Assembly (NCBI GenBank): GCA_030447445.1
Contig: JAUJOW010000001.1
Span: forward strand, 152,511-216,510
Length of the DNA: 64,000 nucleotides
Reading direction: 5' to 3'
Source: Acidimicrobiales bacterium
GTDB taxonomy: Bacteria > Actinomycetota > Acidimicrobiia > Acidimicrobiales > Iamiaceae
In this document: positions 18,910 to 28,651 of the stretch, one piece after another
Numbering within the stretch: position 1 is the first letter of the stretch
Layout of the letters: every line of letters starts with the position of its first letter
Notes under the pieces: model-generated
Databases searched by the model: none
Told to the model about the DNA's origin: nothing
Seen by the model: only the letters and a program-made list of their open reading frames with translations
Program-made: the position numbers and the translations under genes

Positions 18910-19785
18910 TCAGCCTACCGGCTGGGTCTCCTTGGGCAGCGCGTCCTCGATGGCGGCCACCACCTCCGGAGCTTCCGGCTCCGTCTGGGGCGCGAACCTG
19001 GCCACCACCTCGCCGCCGGGGGCGACCAGGAACTTCTCGAAGTTCCAGCGGATGTCACCGGCGTGGCCTTCGCCGTCAGCGGTCTCGGTGAGCTCGCCGT
19101 ACAAGGGGTGGCGGCCCTCGCCGTTCACGTCGATCTTCTCGTACAGCGGGAAGGTGACGCCGTAGGTGGTGGAGCAGAAGGTGGCGATCTCGTCGGGGGT
19201 GCCCGGCTCCTGCTCCAGGAACTGGTTGCACGGGAACCCGAGGACGGTGAAGCCCTGGTCTCGGAACCGCTCATGGAGGCGTTCCAAGCCCTCGTATTGC
19301 GGGGTGAGCCCGCACTTGGAGGCCACGTTCACGATGAGGACTGCTTCATCGGCGTGATCGCGGAGGTCGGCGGGGGCGCCGTCGAGCGCCTTCACCGGAT
19401 GGTCGTAGATGGACACCGTCGGTCTCCTCGGGGTGGGCCGGGTCTCGCCCAGTATGTCGGGGCGGGGCCGTGGCACCGACCGGCGGCCAGCCATGCCAGC
19501 GACGTGGCCGCCGGCCAGCTCGACGCCCTCGTCCCGCAGCCGCCGGGTCTGCTCCTCCTCGTGGCCGGGCACCAGTCGACCCGTGGCCGTCACCACCCGC
19601 CACCACGGATGTCTGCCGCCGTGCCGAGCGAGGAAGCTCCCCACCGAGCGGCTGGCTCTCGGCGAGTATCCGGCTTCGACGGCCACCTCGGCGTAGGTCA
19701 CGATCTCGCCGCGGCGGGTGGCCCGCAGGACGGCGGCGACGGCGCGTTCGAACTCCGTCGCTGCCTCGGGGCCGGAATGGTCCAT
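18910..19785 (-). CDS. Alkyltransferase-like (MGMT-type DNA-binding) domain in one open frame with glutathione peroxidase
   Basis: N: RGEIVTYAEVAVEAGYSPRASRSVGSFLARHGGRHPWWRVVTATGRLVPGHEEEQ; C: VSIYDHPVKALDG...VNVASKCGLTPQYEGLERLH...GFPCNQF...IRWNFEKFLV; a GTG at 19416 may start GPx separately. Confidence 0.8.
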   Translation of the reverse strand: MDHSGPEAATEFERAVAAVLRATRRGEIVTYAEVAVEAGYSPRASRSVGSFLARHGGRHPWWRVVTATGRLVPGHEEEQTRRLRDEGVELAGGHVAGMAGRRSVPRPRPDILGETRPTPRRPTVSIYDHPVKALDGAPADLRDHADEAVLIVNVASKCGLTPQYEGLERLHERFRDQGFTVLGFPCNQFLEQEPGTPDEIATFCSTTYGVTFPLYEKIDVNGEGRHPLYGELTETADGEGHAGDIRWNFEKFLVAPGGEVVARFAPQTEPEAPEVVAAIEDALPKETQPVG

Positions 19786-19874
19786 GCCGACAGCCTTCCA
19801 ACTCGGGCGGTGGCGCTGCGGCTTCCCCTGAGGTCACCCAGAGGCGGTATGGCGGGGGTCGTAGCATCTCGACG

Positions 19875-20816
19875 GTGACCATCGAGACCCGGGCCGAGGG
19901 CAGCACGGCCGATGTCGGGCTCGGGGTTCCGCCGGCCGAGTGCAGCCCGAGCGAACCCGACATCGTCGGACGGGATCGGTCGAACGGGGCCGGGTCGGCG
20001 CCGCTGTCGGCACTGGATGCGGTCGTCGGGTGGCCGGTGTCGTCGGCTGCCGTGGTCGTCATCGGCCGGGACGGCGTGTTCGATTCCGTGGGTGAGGTCC
20101 GCCGTCGGTTCCCGTTGGCGTCGGTCACGAAGGTGCTCGTGGCGCTGGCTGTCCTGGTGGCGCTGGAGGAGGAGTCCCTCACGCTCGAAGCACCGGCCGG
20201 GCCCGAAGGTGCGACGGTCCGCCACCTGCTCGCGCACGCGTCGGGGCTGGGTCCCGACGGCGGGGTGCTGGCCCGCCCGGGGACGCAACGCATCTACAGC
20301 AACGCCGGGTTCGAGGAGCTGGGCGAGGTGCTCGAACGGGTCACGGACATGCCGGTCGTCCGCTACCTGACCGAGGGGGTCTTGGACCCGCTCGGCCTGG
20401 ACTCGACGACCCTCGAGGGGTCGCCGGCCCGTGGTGCGGTCTCGACGGCCGAGGACCTGGCCCGCCTGGCTCAGGAGTTGCTCGTGCCGACGCTGGTCGA
20501 CCGGGCCACCCTGGCCGCCGCCACCGAGGTCTCCTTCCCCGGCCTCGACGGCGTGCTGCCCGGTTTCGGGAGGCAGCGACCCAACGACTGGGGACTCGGT
20601 TTCGAGGTCCGCGGTCACAAGTCGCCTCACTGGACCGGACCCACGAACGCCCCGGCCACGTTCGGTCACTTCGGACGGACGGGCACGTTCCTGTGGGTCG
20701 ATCCCGTGGCCCAGCTCGGCTGCGTGTGCCTCACCGGTAACGGGTTCGGCCCGTGGGCGGTCCGCGCCTGGCCGGCGCTCAGCGAGGCTGTCCTGGCCGA
20801 ACATCGCGCAGCCTGA
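19875..20816 (+). CDS. Beta-lactamase-family serine hydrolase
   Basis: FPLASVTKVLVALAVLVAL; RIYSNAGFEELGEVLERV; FGHFGRTGTFLWVDP. Confidence 0.85.
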   Translation: MTIETRAEGSTADVGLGVPPAECSPSEPDIVGRDRSNGAGSAPLSALDAVVGWPVSSAAVVVIGRDGVFDSVGEVRRRFPLASVTKVLVALAVLVALEEESLTLEAPAGPEGATVRHLLAHASGLGPDGGVLARPGTQRIYSNAGFEELGEVLERVTDMPVVRYLTEGVLDPLGLDSTTLEGSPARGAVSTAEDLARLAQELLVPTLVDRATLAAATEVSFPGLDGVLPGFGRQRPNDWGLGFEVRGHKSPHWTGPTNAPATFGHFGRTGTFLWVDPVAQLGCVCLTGNGFGPWAVRAWPALSEAVLAEHRAA

Positions 20817-20870
20817 GCCTGGCTTCGTCGGGGTCCGAGCAGCCCTTTCCCCCACCGCGCGCCCTGCCCT

Positions 20871-20900
20871 GCGGCGCCGAATCGACATCGATTCGGCCGG
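20871..20900. repeat. Dispersed palindromic element, copy 3 (between convergent genes)
   Basis: gcggcgccgaatcga-ca-tcgattcggccgg; perfect core ccgaatcgacatcgattcgg. Confidence 0.75.
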
Positions 20901-20918
20901 GTCGTCGACGACGACGGG

Positions 20919-22766
20919 CTAGCGAGCGAGCTGGGCCGGGGTGAGCGCGAAGAGACCACGTCCACCCGCCATCACCGGGCCGACCAGCCCGTGGACCTCG
21001 GGCAGCAGGCGCTCGGCGAAGAACCGGGCGGTGACCACCTTGGCCTCGAAGAAGGACCGCTCGGACCCATCGACGGAGCCGCCGTCGAGCGCGGCGCGGG
21101 CGGCCAGGGCCGACCGTCCCATCAGCCACCCGCCGACGGTCGTGGCGAACAACCGTTGGTACGGGGTGGCCACCGACAGGGCCTCGACGGGATCGGCCAC
21201 CCCGTGCTCGAACATCCAGCCCGTCGCCGCCTCGAGCGTGCTCACCGCTTCGGCCAGACGAGCCCCGATGACGGCCAGATCACCCTCGCCATCACCTTCA
21301 GGGTCCCCACCACCGAGCTCGGCCACGGTCGCCCGCATCCGGCTGATCTGGTCCCGCACCACGGCTCCGCCCCGCAACGGGAGCTTCCGTCCCACCAGGT
21401 CCATGGCCTGGATGCCGTTGGTGCCCTCGTAGATCTGGGTGATCTTGGCGTCCCGGTAGTGCTGGGCGGCGCCGGTCTCCTCGACGTATCCCACGCCGCC
21501 GTGCACCTGGATGCCGATCGACGTCACCGTCTCGGCCAGATCGGTGCACCAGCTCTTCACGATCGGCGTCAGCAACTCGACGAGCTCCCGGGCCTCGGTC
21601 GCCGCCGCCTCGTCAGGGTGGTGTTTGGCCACGTCGATCTGGGCCGCCTGCACGTAGCACATGGCCCGCATGGCCTCCGTGAAGGCCTTCATGGTCAGCA
21701 ACATCCGCCGGACGTCGGGGTGGTCGATGATGGTCGACGACTCACCCGGGGACGCTCCCGGCGCCCGTCCCTGGACCCGTTCGCTCGCGTAGGCGACGGC
21801 CTGCTGGTAGGCCCGCTCGGCCAGGCCCAGGCCCTCCACGCCCACCCCGAGACGGGCGTTGTTCATCATCGTGAACATGTACCGCATCCCGGCGTGCTCC
21901 TCACCGATGAGGTACCCCACCGCTCCCTCGCCGCGAGCGCCGCCGTCCCCACGCTCACCGAAGGCCAGCACACACGTGGGACTGGCCCTGATCCCCATCT
22001 TGTGCTCGATGGACACGACGTGGACGTCGTTGCGGTCCCCCAGCGAACCGTCCTCCTCGACGAGGTACTTGGGCACGATGAAGCACGAGATGCCCTTCGT
22101 CCCCGGTGGCGCCTCGGGGGTGCGGGCCAGCACCAGGTGGACGATCTGTTCGGTGAGGTCGTGCTCGCCGAAGGTGATGAAGACCTTCTGACCGGTGATG
22201 CGGTAGGTGCCGTCGTCCTGGCGCACGGCGCGGGTCCGCAACGCGCCGACATCAGAGCCGGCGTCGGGCTCGGTCAGGTTCATGGTCCCCGACCACGCAC
22301 CGGTGACCATGGGCCGCAGGAACGTCTCCTTCTGCGCCTCGTCGCCGTGGAAGGCGATGGCGTCGATGGCCCCCTGGGTGAGGAGCGGCGCCATGGCCAG
22401 GGCCATGTTGGCGCTGTTGAGCATCTCCTGCATGGCGATGCCGACCACCCAGGGGAAGCCGCCGCCCTGGTAGTCGACGTCGAAGGGGACCGCCGGCCAC
22501 CCGCCGGCGACGTAATGCCGGTAGGCCTCACGGAACCCGGCCGGCGTGCGGACCTCGTCGCCCTCGTGACGGGACCCCTCGGCGTCGCCCACGGCATTGG
22601 TGGGAGCCCACACCTCGCTCATCAACCGGCCGAACTCCGCGAGCACCCCGAAGACCGACGCCGCGTCGGCGTGGCCGAACGGCTCGAGCTTGGCCAGGTC
22701 GTCGAGGCCGGCCAGGTGCTCGAGCACGAAACGGATGTCACGCAGCGGAGGCGTGTAGTCGGCCAT
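20919..22766 (-). CDS. Acyl-CoA dehydrogenase
   Basis: MNLTEPDAGSDVGALRTRAV; YRDAKITQIYEGTNGIQAMDLVGRK. Confidence 0.92.
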   Translation of the reverse strand: MADYTPPLRDIRFVLEHLAGLDDLAKLEPFGHADAASVFGVLAEFGRLMSEVWAPTNAVGDAEGSRHEGDEVRTPAGFREAYRHYVAGGWPAVPFDVDYQGGGFPWVVGIAMQEMLNSANMALAMAPLLTQGAIDAIAFHGDEAQKETFLRPMVTGAWSGTMNLTEPDAGSDVGALRTRAVRQDDGTYRITGQKVFITFGEHDLTEQIVHLVLARTPEAPPGTKGISCFIVPKYLVEEDGSLGDRNDVHVVSIEHKMGIRASPTCVLAFGERGDGGARGEGAVGYLIGEEHAGMRYMFTMMNNARLGVGVEGLGLAERAYQQAVAYASERVQGRAPGASPGESSTIIDHPDVRRMLLTMKAFTEAMRAMCYVQAAQIDVAKHHPDEAAATEARELVELLTPIVKSWCTDLAETVTSIGIQVHGGVGYVEETGAAQHYRDAKITQIYEGTNGIQAMDLVGRKLPLRGGAVVRDQISRMRATVAELGGGDPEGDGEGDLAVIGARLAEAVSTLEAATGWMFEHGVADPVEALSVATPYQRLFATTVGGWLMGRSALAARAALDGGSVDGSERSFFEAKVVTARFFAERLLPEVHGLVGPVMAGGRGLFALTPAQLAR

Positions 22767-22806
22767 GGGCGCACAGTACCGGCGCGATCTGGGGCAGGCT
22801 TGGTCC

Positions 22807-23214
22807 ATGACCGACCACACCAAGCCCTCCAGCGAAGATCTGCGCGAGCGCCTCACACCCCTGCAGTACGAGGTCACCCAGGAGGCCGGGACCGAACGGG
22901 CCTTCAGCGGCGAGTACTGGAACACCAAGGACGACGGCACCTACCACTGCGTGGTGTGCGATGAGCCCCTGTTCCGCTCCGATACCAAGTACGACTCCGG
23001 CACCGGTTGGCCCAGCTTCTGGGACGCCCTCGACCCGGCCAAGGTGGAGCTGGTCGAGGACCGGGCCCACTTCATGGTGCGCACCGAAGTCCGGTGTGCC
23101 CGCTGCCACGCCCACCTGGGGCACCTCTTCGACGACGGCCCACGGCCCACCGGGGAGCGCTACTGCATGAACTCGGCCTCGCTGCGGCTCGAGCGCGAGC
23201 CGAAGGAGGCCTGA
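22807..23214 (+). CDS. msrB: Peptide-methionine (R)-S-oxide reductase
   Basis: CVVCDEPLFRSDTKYDSGTGWPSFWD...CARCHAHLGHLFDDGP..RYCMNSASL. Confidence 0.95.
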   Translation: MTDHTKPSSEDLRERLTPLQYEVTQEAGTERAFSGEYWNTKDDGTYHCVVCDEPLFRSDTKYDSGTGWPSFWDALDPAKVELVEDRAHFMVRTEVRCARCHAHLGHLFDDGPRPTGERYCMNSASLRLEREPKEA

Positions 23215-23215
23215 G

Positions 23216-24175
23216 TTGGAGTACCGCACGCTCGGTGCCAGCGACCTCCGGGTCTCCGAGATCAGCCTGGGGTCCTGGCTCACCTACGGGGTGGGCGTCG
23301 AGCGCGACGCCGCCGCCGCCTGCGTCGACCGGGCCTTCGAACTCGGCATCAACTTCTTCGACACGGCCAACGTCTACGGGCGAGGAACGGCCGAGTCGGT
23401 CCTCGGCGAGATCCTCGCCGGACGACCCCGAGAGTCCTACGTGCTCGCCACCAAGGTGTACTTCCCGATGTCGGACACCGACCACGGTCTGTCAGCCAGC
23501 CAGATCCGCACCCAGATCGACGCCTCCCTCCAGCGCCTCGGCGTCGATCACGTGGACCTCTACCAGTGCCACCGCTACGACGAGGAGACACCGCTCGAGG
23601 AGACCATGGGGGCGCTCACCGAGGTGGTCAGACAGGGCAAGGCGCGCTACCTCGGGTTCAGCGAGTGGAGCCCGCAGCACATCCAGGACGCCATCGACCT
23701 CAGCGCCGACGGTCGATACGAGCCGTTCGTGTCGAGCCAGCCGCAGTACTCGGCCCTGTACCGGCGCCCGGAGAAGAAGGTCATGAGCCTGTGCGCAGCG
23801 CACGGCATCAGCCAGATCGTCTGGTCACCGCTCGCCCAGGGCGTCCTCACCGGGAAGTACGAACCTGGCCACCCACCGCCCGAGGACTCCCGAGCGGCCA
23901 GCCCCGAGATGGGCGGCATGATGCAGGCCTGGCGGGACGACCGCATCCTGGAAGCGGTGCAGGGCCTGCGCCCGATCGCCGATGAAGCCGGGCTGTCCAT
24001 GGCCCAGCTCGCCCTGGCCTGGGTCCTCCAGCACGACAACGTGGCCTCGGCCATCATCGGCGCCAGCCGGCCGAGCCAGGTGGACGACAACGCCGCCGCC
24101 GCCGGCGTCAAGCTCGACGACCAGGTGATGCGAGCCATCGACGAAGCTCTCGCGGGAGCCGTCCAGGGCCTCTGA
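23216..24175 (+). CDS. Aldo/keto reductase
   Basis: EYRTLGASDLRVSEISLGSWLTYG...INFFDTANVYGRGTAE...VDLYQCHRYD. Confidence 0.9.
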   Translation: MEYRTLGASDLRVSEISLGSWLTYGVGVERDAAAACVDRAFELGINFFDTANVYGRGTAESVLGEILAGRPRESYVLATKVYFPMSDTDHGLSASQIRTQIDASLQRLGVDHVDLYQCHRYDEETPLEETMGALTEVVRQGKARYLGFSEWSPQHIQDAIDLSADGRYEPFVSSQPQYSALYRRPEKKVMSLCAAHGISQIVWSPLAQGVLTGKYEPGHPPPEDSRAASPEMGGMMQAWRDDRILEAVQGLRPIADEAGLSMAQLALAWVLQHDNVASAIIGASRPSQVDDNAAAAGVKLDDQVMRAIDEALAGAVQGL

Positions 24176-26010
24176 TGCGATCGATCTCCCTGCTCTGGCG
24201 GTTGGTCGGGGCTCTCGCCCTGGCCGGGTTCGGCTTCGCCGTCGGCACCCATCCAGCGACCGCCGCACCGGCCCAGCCGAGCGGTGAGCGCATCCAACGC
24301 TTCGCCTCCACCGTCGACGTCGCCCGCGACGGCACGGTGACGGTCACCGAGGCGGTCACCTACGACTTCGCCGACACCCCCGACCGCCACGGGATCGAAC
24401 GGATCATTCCCGTCCGGTTCCCGTACGACGACGTCAAGGAGAACCACGACAGGATCACCCCCCTCGAGGTGGAGTCGGTCGAGGCCGACGCCGGCGCGCC
24501 CGCCGACTACGAGGTGAGAGGCGACGGCGACGACCGGACGATCCGCATCGGCGACGCCGACGTCGTCATCTCCGGCGTCCACACCTACGAGATCACCTAC
24601 CGGCTCACCGGCGTCCTCAACCACTTCGAGGACCACGAGGAGCTGTACCTCAACGTCACCGGTAACGGGTGGGAGGTGCCGATCGACTACGCCGTCGTCG
24701 AGGTCTCGGTGCCGGCACCGGTCGGCCGCATCGCCTGCTTCGCCGGACCGGTCCGGTCGAGCATCCCCTGCGACGAGGCCGAAGAGAACGAGGGTCGAGC
24801 CACCTTCTCGGCTCGGAACCTCGCCCCGAACGAGGGGCTGACCATCGTCGTCGGGTTCCCGACCGGTGTGATCGATCCCACCCCCTCACCGATCCTTCGG
24901 GAGCGGTGGACGGTGGGCCGGGCCTTCGCGGTGCGCCCCGACACCCTGGTCCCCGCCAGTGCGCTCACCGCCGCCGCCGTGGGCGGCTTCGCGCTGCTCC
25001 TCACCCGCGTGGGCCGGGACCGACGTTTCGCCGGGTCGCCCACCGACGTTGCCTTCGGCAACGTGTCGGGCGACAGCGAGCTGGCCCCGATCCGTGACCG
25101 CGACCCGGTCCCGGTCGAGTTCGTGCCCCCCGAGGGGCTGCGACCAGGACAGGTGGGCACCCTGATCGACGAGCAGGCCAACACCCTGGACGTCACGGCC
25201 ACGATCGTCGACCTGGCCGTGCGCGGCTACCTGCGGATCACCGAGGTCCCGAAGCAGGGTTGGCTGGGGTCCACCGACTGGGAGCTGACCTCGCTCAAGC
25301 CCGGCACCGGCCTGAAGCGGTACGAGAACACCCTGCTGACGGCCCTGTTCGCCACCGGTCCGCAGGTGAAGCTGTCGGACTTGAAGGGCACCTTCGCCAC
25401 CCACCTCAAGCAGGTGGCCGACGAGCTCTACGACGACATGCTGGCCAACGGCTGGTACCGCGACCGGCCCGACCGGACCCGGGCGAAGGCCGCCGCGCTC
25501 GCCGTGGCCGTCATCGTGGCCGGCATCGCCGTCACCGTGCTGCTCGCCCTGTTCACGAGCTACGGCCTGGTCGGCGTGCCGCTGGTGCTGTTCGGCTTGC
25601 TCCTCGTGTTCGCCCACCGGGCCTTCCCGTCCCGGACGGCCAAGGGCTACGCCGCCCTGCGGCGGGTGCGGGGGTTCAAGCGCTTCATCGACGAGTCGGA
25701 GAAGGAACGGGCCCGCTTCGCCGAGCAGCAACACCTGTTCTCGGAGTACCTGGGCTACGCCGTGGTGTTCGGCGCCGTGGACAAGTGGGCCCGGACCTTT
25801 GCCGGGATCGACGGTGAGCTGCCCACCGGGAACTGGTACGTCGGCGCCTACCCGTTCAACGTGATCACCTTTACCGGGGCGGTCAACGGGTTCACGGTGG
25901 CCACCTCCGGGACGATCTCCTCGGTGCCGGCCTCGAGCGGCGGGAGCGGCTTCGGTGGCGGCGGGTTCAGCGGGGGCGGCGTCGGGGGTGGGGGCGGCGG
26001 GTCCTGGTAG
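24175..26010 (+). CDS. DUF2207-like membrane protein with Gly-rich tail
   Basis: VTEAVTYDFADTPDRHGIERIIPVRF...; TM segments; GGGFSGGGVGGGGGGSW end. Confidence 0.8.
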   Translation: MRSISLLWRLVGALALAGFGFAVGTHPATAAPAQPSGERIQRFASTVDVARDGTVTVTEAVTYDFADTPDRHGIERIIPVRFPYDDVKENHDRITPLEVESVEADAGAPADYEVRGDGDDRTIRIGDADVVISGVHTYEITYRLTGVLNHFEDHEELYLNVTGNGWEVPIDYAVVEVSVPAPVGRIACFAGPVRSSIPCDEAEENEGRATFSARNLAPNEGLTIVVGFPTGVIDPTPSPILRERWTVGRAFAVRPDTLVPASALTAAAVGGFALLLTRVGRDRRFAGSPTDVAFGNVSGDSELAPIRDRDPVPVEFVPPEGLRPGQVGTLIDEQANTLDVTATIVDLAVRGYLRITEVPKQGWLGSTDWELTSLKPGTGLKRYENTLLTALFATGPQVKLSDLKGTFATHLKQVADELYDDMLANGWYRDRPDRTRAKAAALAVAVIVAGIAVTVLLALFTSYGLVGVPLVLFGLLLVFAHRAFPSRTAKGYAALRRVRGFKRFIDESEKERARFAEQQHLFSEYLGYAVVFGAVDKWARTFAGIDGELPTGNWYVGAYPFNVITFTGAVNGFTVATSGTISSVPASSGGSGFGGGGFSGGGVGGGGGGSW

Positions 26011-26099
26011 CACCGGCTCCTCACCTCCGGCTCCTCGCCACTGGTGTCTACGCCTGGATCGAGGAGCGACCCGGCCCGGGGCGGCCCAACGCCGGCGCC

Positions 26100-26834
26100 G
26101 TGATCGACGCCAACGGCGTGACGGTCATCGACACATTGTGCGTCGCGTCGCAGTACGAGCCCTTCGCCGCCGCCGTCGACGCACTGGGTTTCCCCGTCCG
26201 GCGCATCGTGTTGACCGGCGACCACATCGAGTACGTCGGCGGCACCGTCCGCTTCGCCATGGCCGCCATCTACGGGTCGCCGGCGACGAGCGCCCACCTC
26301 GACCAGCCCCCGAGCCCGGGTATCTACCGCCGCCTGTTCCCCGACCTCGCTCACGAGTTCGACGAAGAGCTGCGCACCCGCCCGGTCAGCCACGTCGTCG
26401 CCGACGCCGTCGAGCTCACCCCGGCCCTCGTCGCGCTCCCCCTGGCCGGCCAGGCTCCCACCAACCTGGCCGTGCTGGTCCCCGAGGCCGACGTGCTCTT
26501 CGCGGGCGCACTGTGCAGCTTCGGCGTCGCTCCCCTGGCCTTCGACGGTGACCCCGCCGCCTGGGCCGAGACCCTCGAATCGCTCGTCGAGCTGGCGTCG
26601 GTGATCGTGCCCGGGCACGGGCCGGTGGGTGGGGCCGAGGAGGTGCGGGCCCTGCAGGGCTACCTCCGGGCCTGCGTCGACGCCGGCGGCGACCCGGGGC
26701 GGGTGCGGCCGGGCCCGTGGGACCGCTGGCCCGGCCGGCAGTGGGACCCGGTGAACGTCGAACGGGCGGCCATGCTCGCCGCCGGCGACACCCGGGTCCC
26801 CCCGTCGATGCTGCGGGCGGCCGGCCTGGCGTGA
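26100..26834 (+). CDS. MBL-fold hydrolase-like protein (likely start further upstream; no ATG/GTG seen)
   Basis: GVYAWIEERPGPGRPNAGAVIDANGVTVIDTLCV...VLTGDHIEYVGG...VIVPGHGPVG. Confidence 0.7.
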   Translation: MIDANGVTVIDTLCVASQYEPFAAAVDALGFPVRRIVLTGDHIEYVGGTVRFAMAAIYGSPATSAHLDQPPSPGIYRRLFPDLAHEFDEELRTRPVSHVVADAVELTPALVALPLAGQAPTNLAVLVPEADVLFAGALCSFGVAPLAFDGDPAAWAETLESLVELASVIVPGHGPVGGAEEVRALQGYLRACVDAGGDPGRVRPGPWDRWPGRQWDPVNVERAAMLAAGDTRVPPSMLRAAGLA

Positions 26835-26863
26835 CCGCAGCACCGCGCTCGTAGGGTGAGCCA

Positions 26864-28651
26864 GTGACCGAGACGGTGACCCCGGGGGTGCTCCGGCGCG
26901 GCGTCCGCCTGCTCGCCCACGCCGTGCGCACCCACCCCTGGCCGTTCGGCACCGCCCTCGCCGGCGCCACCCTCTTCGCCTTCATGTCGGTGGCCACGAC
27001 GATCGTGCTCGGACGGGTCACCGACCACCTCATCATCCCCGCCTTCCGCGACGGGGCCACCGGGAGCGCCGTGGTCGGGTCGGTGGTGGCCATCCTCCTC
27101 GTGGCCGCCCTGCGAGCCGTCGGCGTGGTCGCCCGGCGCTACTTCGGCGGCATGACCTCGTACCGGATGCAGGCCACGTGGCGCCGCCGCCTCACCGACA
27201 CCTACCTCGGGGTGCCGTTGTCGTTCCACCAGGCCCGGCCCACCGGGGAGCTCATGGCTCACGCCGACATGGACGTGGAGGCCGCCACCGACGTCATCAA
27301 CCCGGTGCCGTTCTCCATCAGCGCGGTGATCATCGCCGTGGTCGCCGTGGTCCGCCTCGCCTTCGTCGACCCGGTGCTCACCCTGATCGGCTTGACCCTG
27401 TTCCCCTTGCTGGCGGTCATGAACCGGGTCTACACCCGCCTCGTCGAGGAACCGGCCGCGCTCGTCCAGGCCCGGTTCGGTGACGTGGCCTCGGTGGCCC
27501 ACGAAAGCTTCGACGGTGCCCTGGTCGTGAAGACGCTCGGCCTGGCCACCCACGAGACCGGCCGCCTCGCCCGGACGGCCGACCGGTTGCGCGAGCAGCG
27601 CCTCCGGGTGGGACGGCTCCGAGCCTCCTTCGAGCCGGCCATCGACCTGCTGCCCAACGTCGGCATCATCGCCCTCCTCGGGTTCGGGTCGTGGCGGGTG
27701 TCGAACGGTGAGCTCACCACCGGCGACCTGGTCGAGGCCATGGCTCTGTTCGGGATCCTCAGCCTGCCGATGCGGGTGCTCGGCTACCTGCTCGAGGAGA
27801 TCCCCCGCGCCGTCGTGTCCGAGGCCCGCCTCCAGGAGGTGCTGGCCACCGACCCGACCCCGGCCCCGGACGCCGACACCGTGGCGAGCCTCGGCGACGG
27901 TCCCCTCGACGTCGAGGTCCGCGACGTCACCTACGGGCCCGGCGACGTGCCCGTGCTGCACGACCTGTCGTTCCGGGTCGCCCCGGGCGAGGTGGTGGCC
28001 CTCGTAGGGCCCACCGGTTCGGGCAAGAGCACCGTGTGCCACCTCCTCGCCGACCTGGCCGAGCCGTGGCAGGGCACGATCTCCGTCAGCGGTGTGGAGC
28101 TGTCTCGGGTGGCGCCCGCCGAGCGGCGCGACGCCGTCGCCCTCGTGTTCCAGGAGAGCTTCCTGTTCGCCGACACCGTCGAGGAGAACCTCACCCTCGG
28201 CCGGCCCGTCGACAGCGAGCGGGTGCGATGGGCCACCGAGGTGGCCAGGGCCGACGGCTTCGTCTCCGCCCTCCCCGATGGACCGGCCACCGTCCTGGGC
28301 GAGCGAGGAGTGACCCTGTCGGGCGGCCAGCGGCAGCGCCTGGCGCTGGCCCGGGCCCTGGTACGGCGTCCCCGGCTGCTCCTGCTCGACGACGCAACAG
28401 CCGCCGTGGACCCCCGGGTGGAACAGCAGATCCTGGCCCGCCTCAGAACCGAGCTCGACACCACGACCGTGGTGGTCGCGCACCGGGTCTCGACGATCGC
28501 CCTGGCCGACCGAGTGCTCTACATCGACGGGGGGCGCCTGGTGGCCGAGGGCACCCACAGCCAGCTCCTGGCCACGGTGCCCGGCTACGAGGCGCTCGTG
28601 CGGGCCTACGAGGACGACCTCGACGACGAGCTGGCCGAGGCGGAGGCATGA
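26864..28651 (+). CDS. ABC exporter (TM-ATPase fusion)
   Basis: VALVGPTGSGKSTVCHLLADL; GVTLSGGQRQRLALARALVRRPRLLLLDDATAAVD. Confidence 0.92.
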   Translation: MTETVTPGVLRRGVRLLAHAVRTHPWPFGTALAGATLFAFMSVATTIVLGRVTDHLIIPAFRDGATGSAVVGSVVAILLVAALRAVGVVARRYFGGMTSYRMQATWRRRLTDTYLGVPLSFHQARPTGELMAHADMDVEAATDVINPVPFSISAVIIAVVAVVRLAFVDPVLTLIGLTLFPLLAVMNRVYTRLVEEPAALVQARFGDVASVAHESFDGALVVKTLGLATHETGRLARTADRLREQRLRVGRLRASFEPAIDLLPNVGIIALLGFGSWRVSNGELTTGDLVEAMALFGILSLPMRVLGYLLEEIPRAVVSEARLQEVLATDPTPAPDADTVASLGDGPLDVEVRDVTYGPGDVPVLHDLSFRVAPGEVVALVGPTGSGKSTVCHLLADLAEPWQGTISVSGVELSRVAPAERRDAVALVFQESFLFADTVEENLTLGRPVDSERVRWATEVARADGFVSALPDGPATVLGERGVTLSGGQRQRLALARALVRRPRLLLLDDATAAVDPRVEQQILARLRTELDTTTVVVAHRVSTIALADRVLYIDGGRLVAEGTHSQLLATVPGYEALVRAYEDDLDDELAEAEA

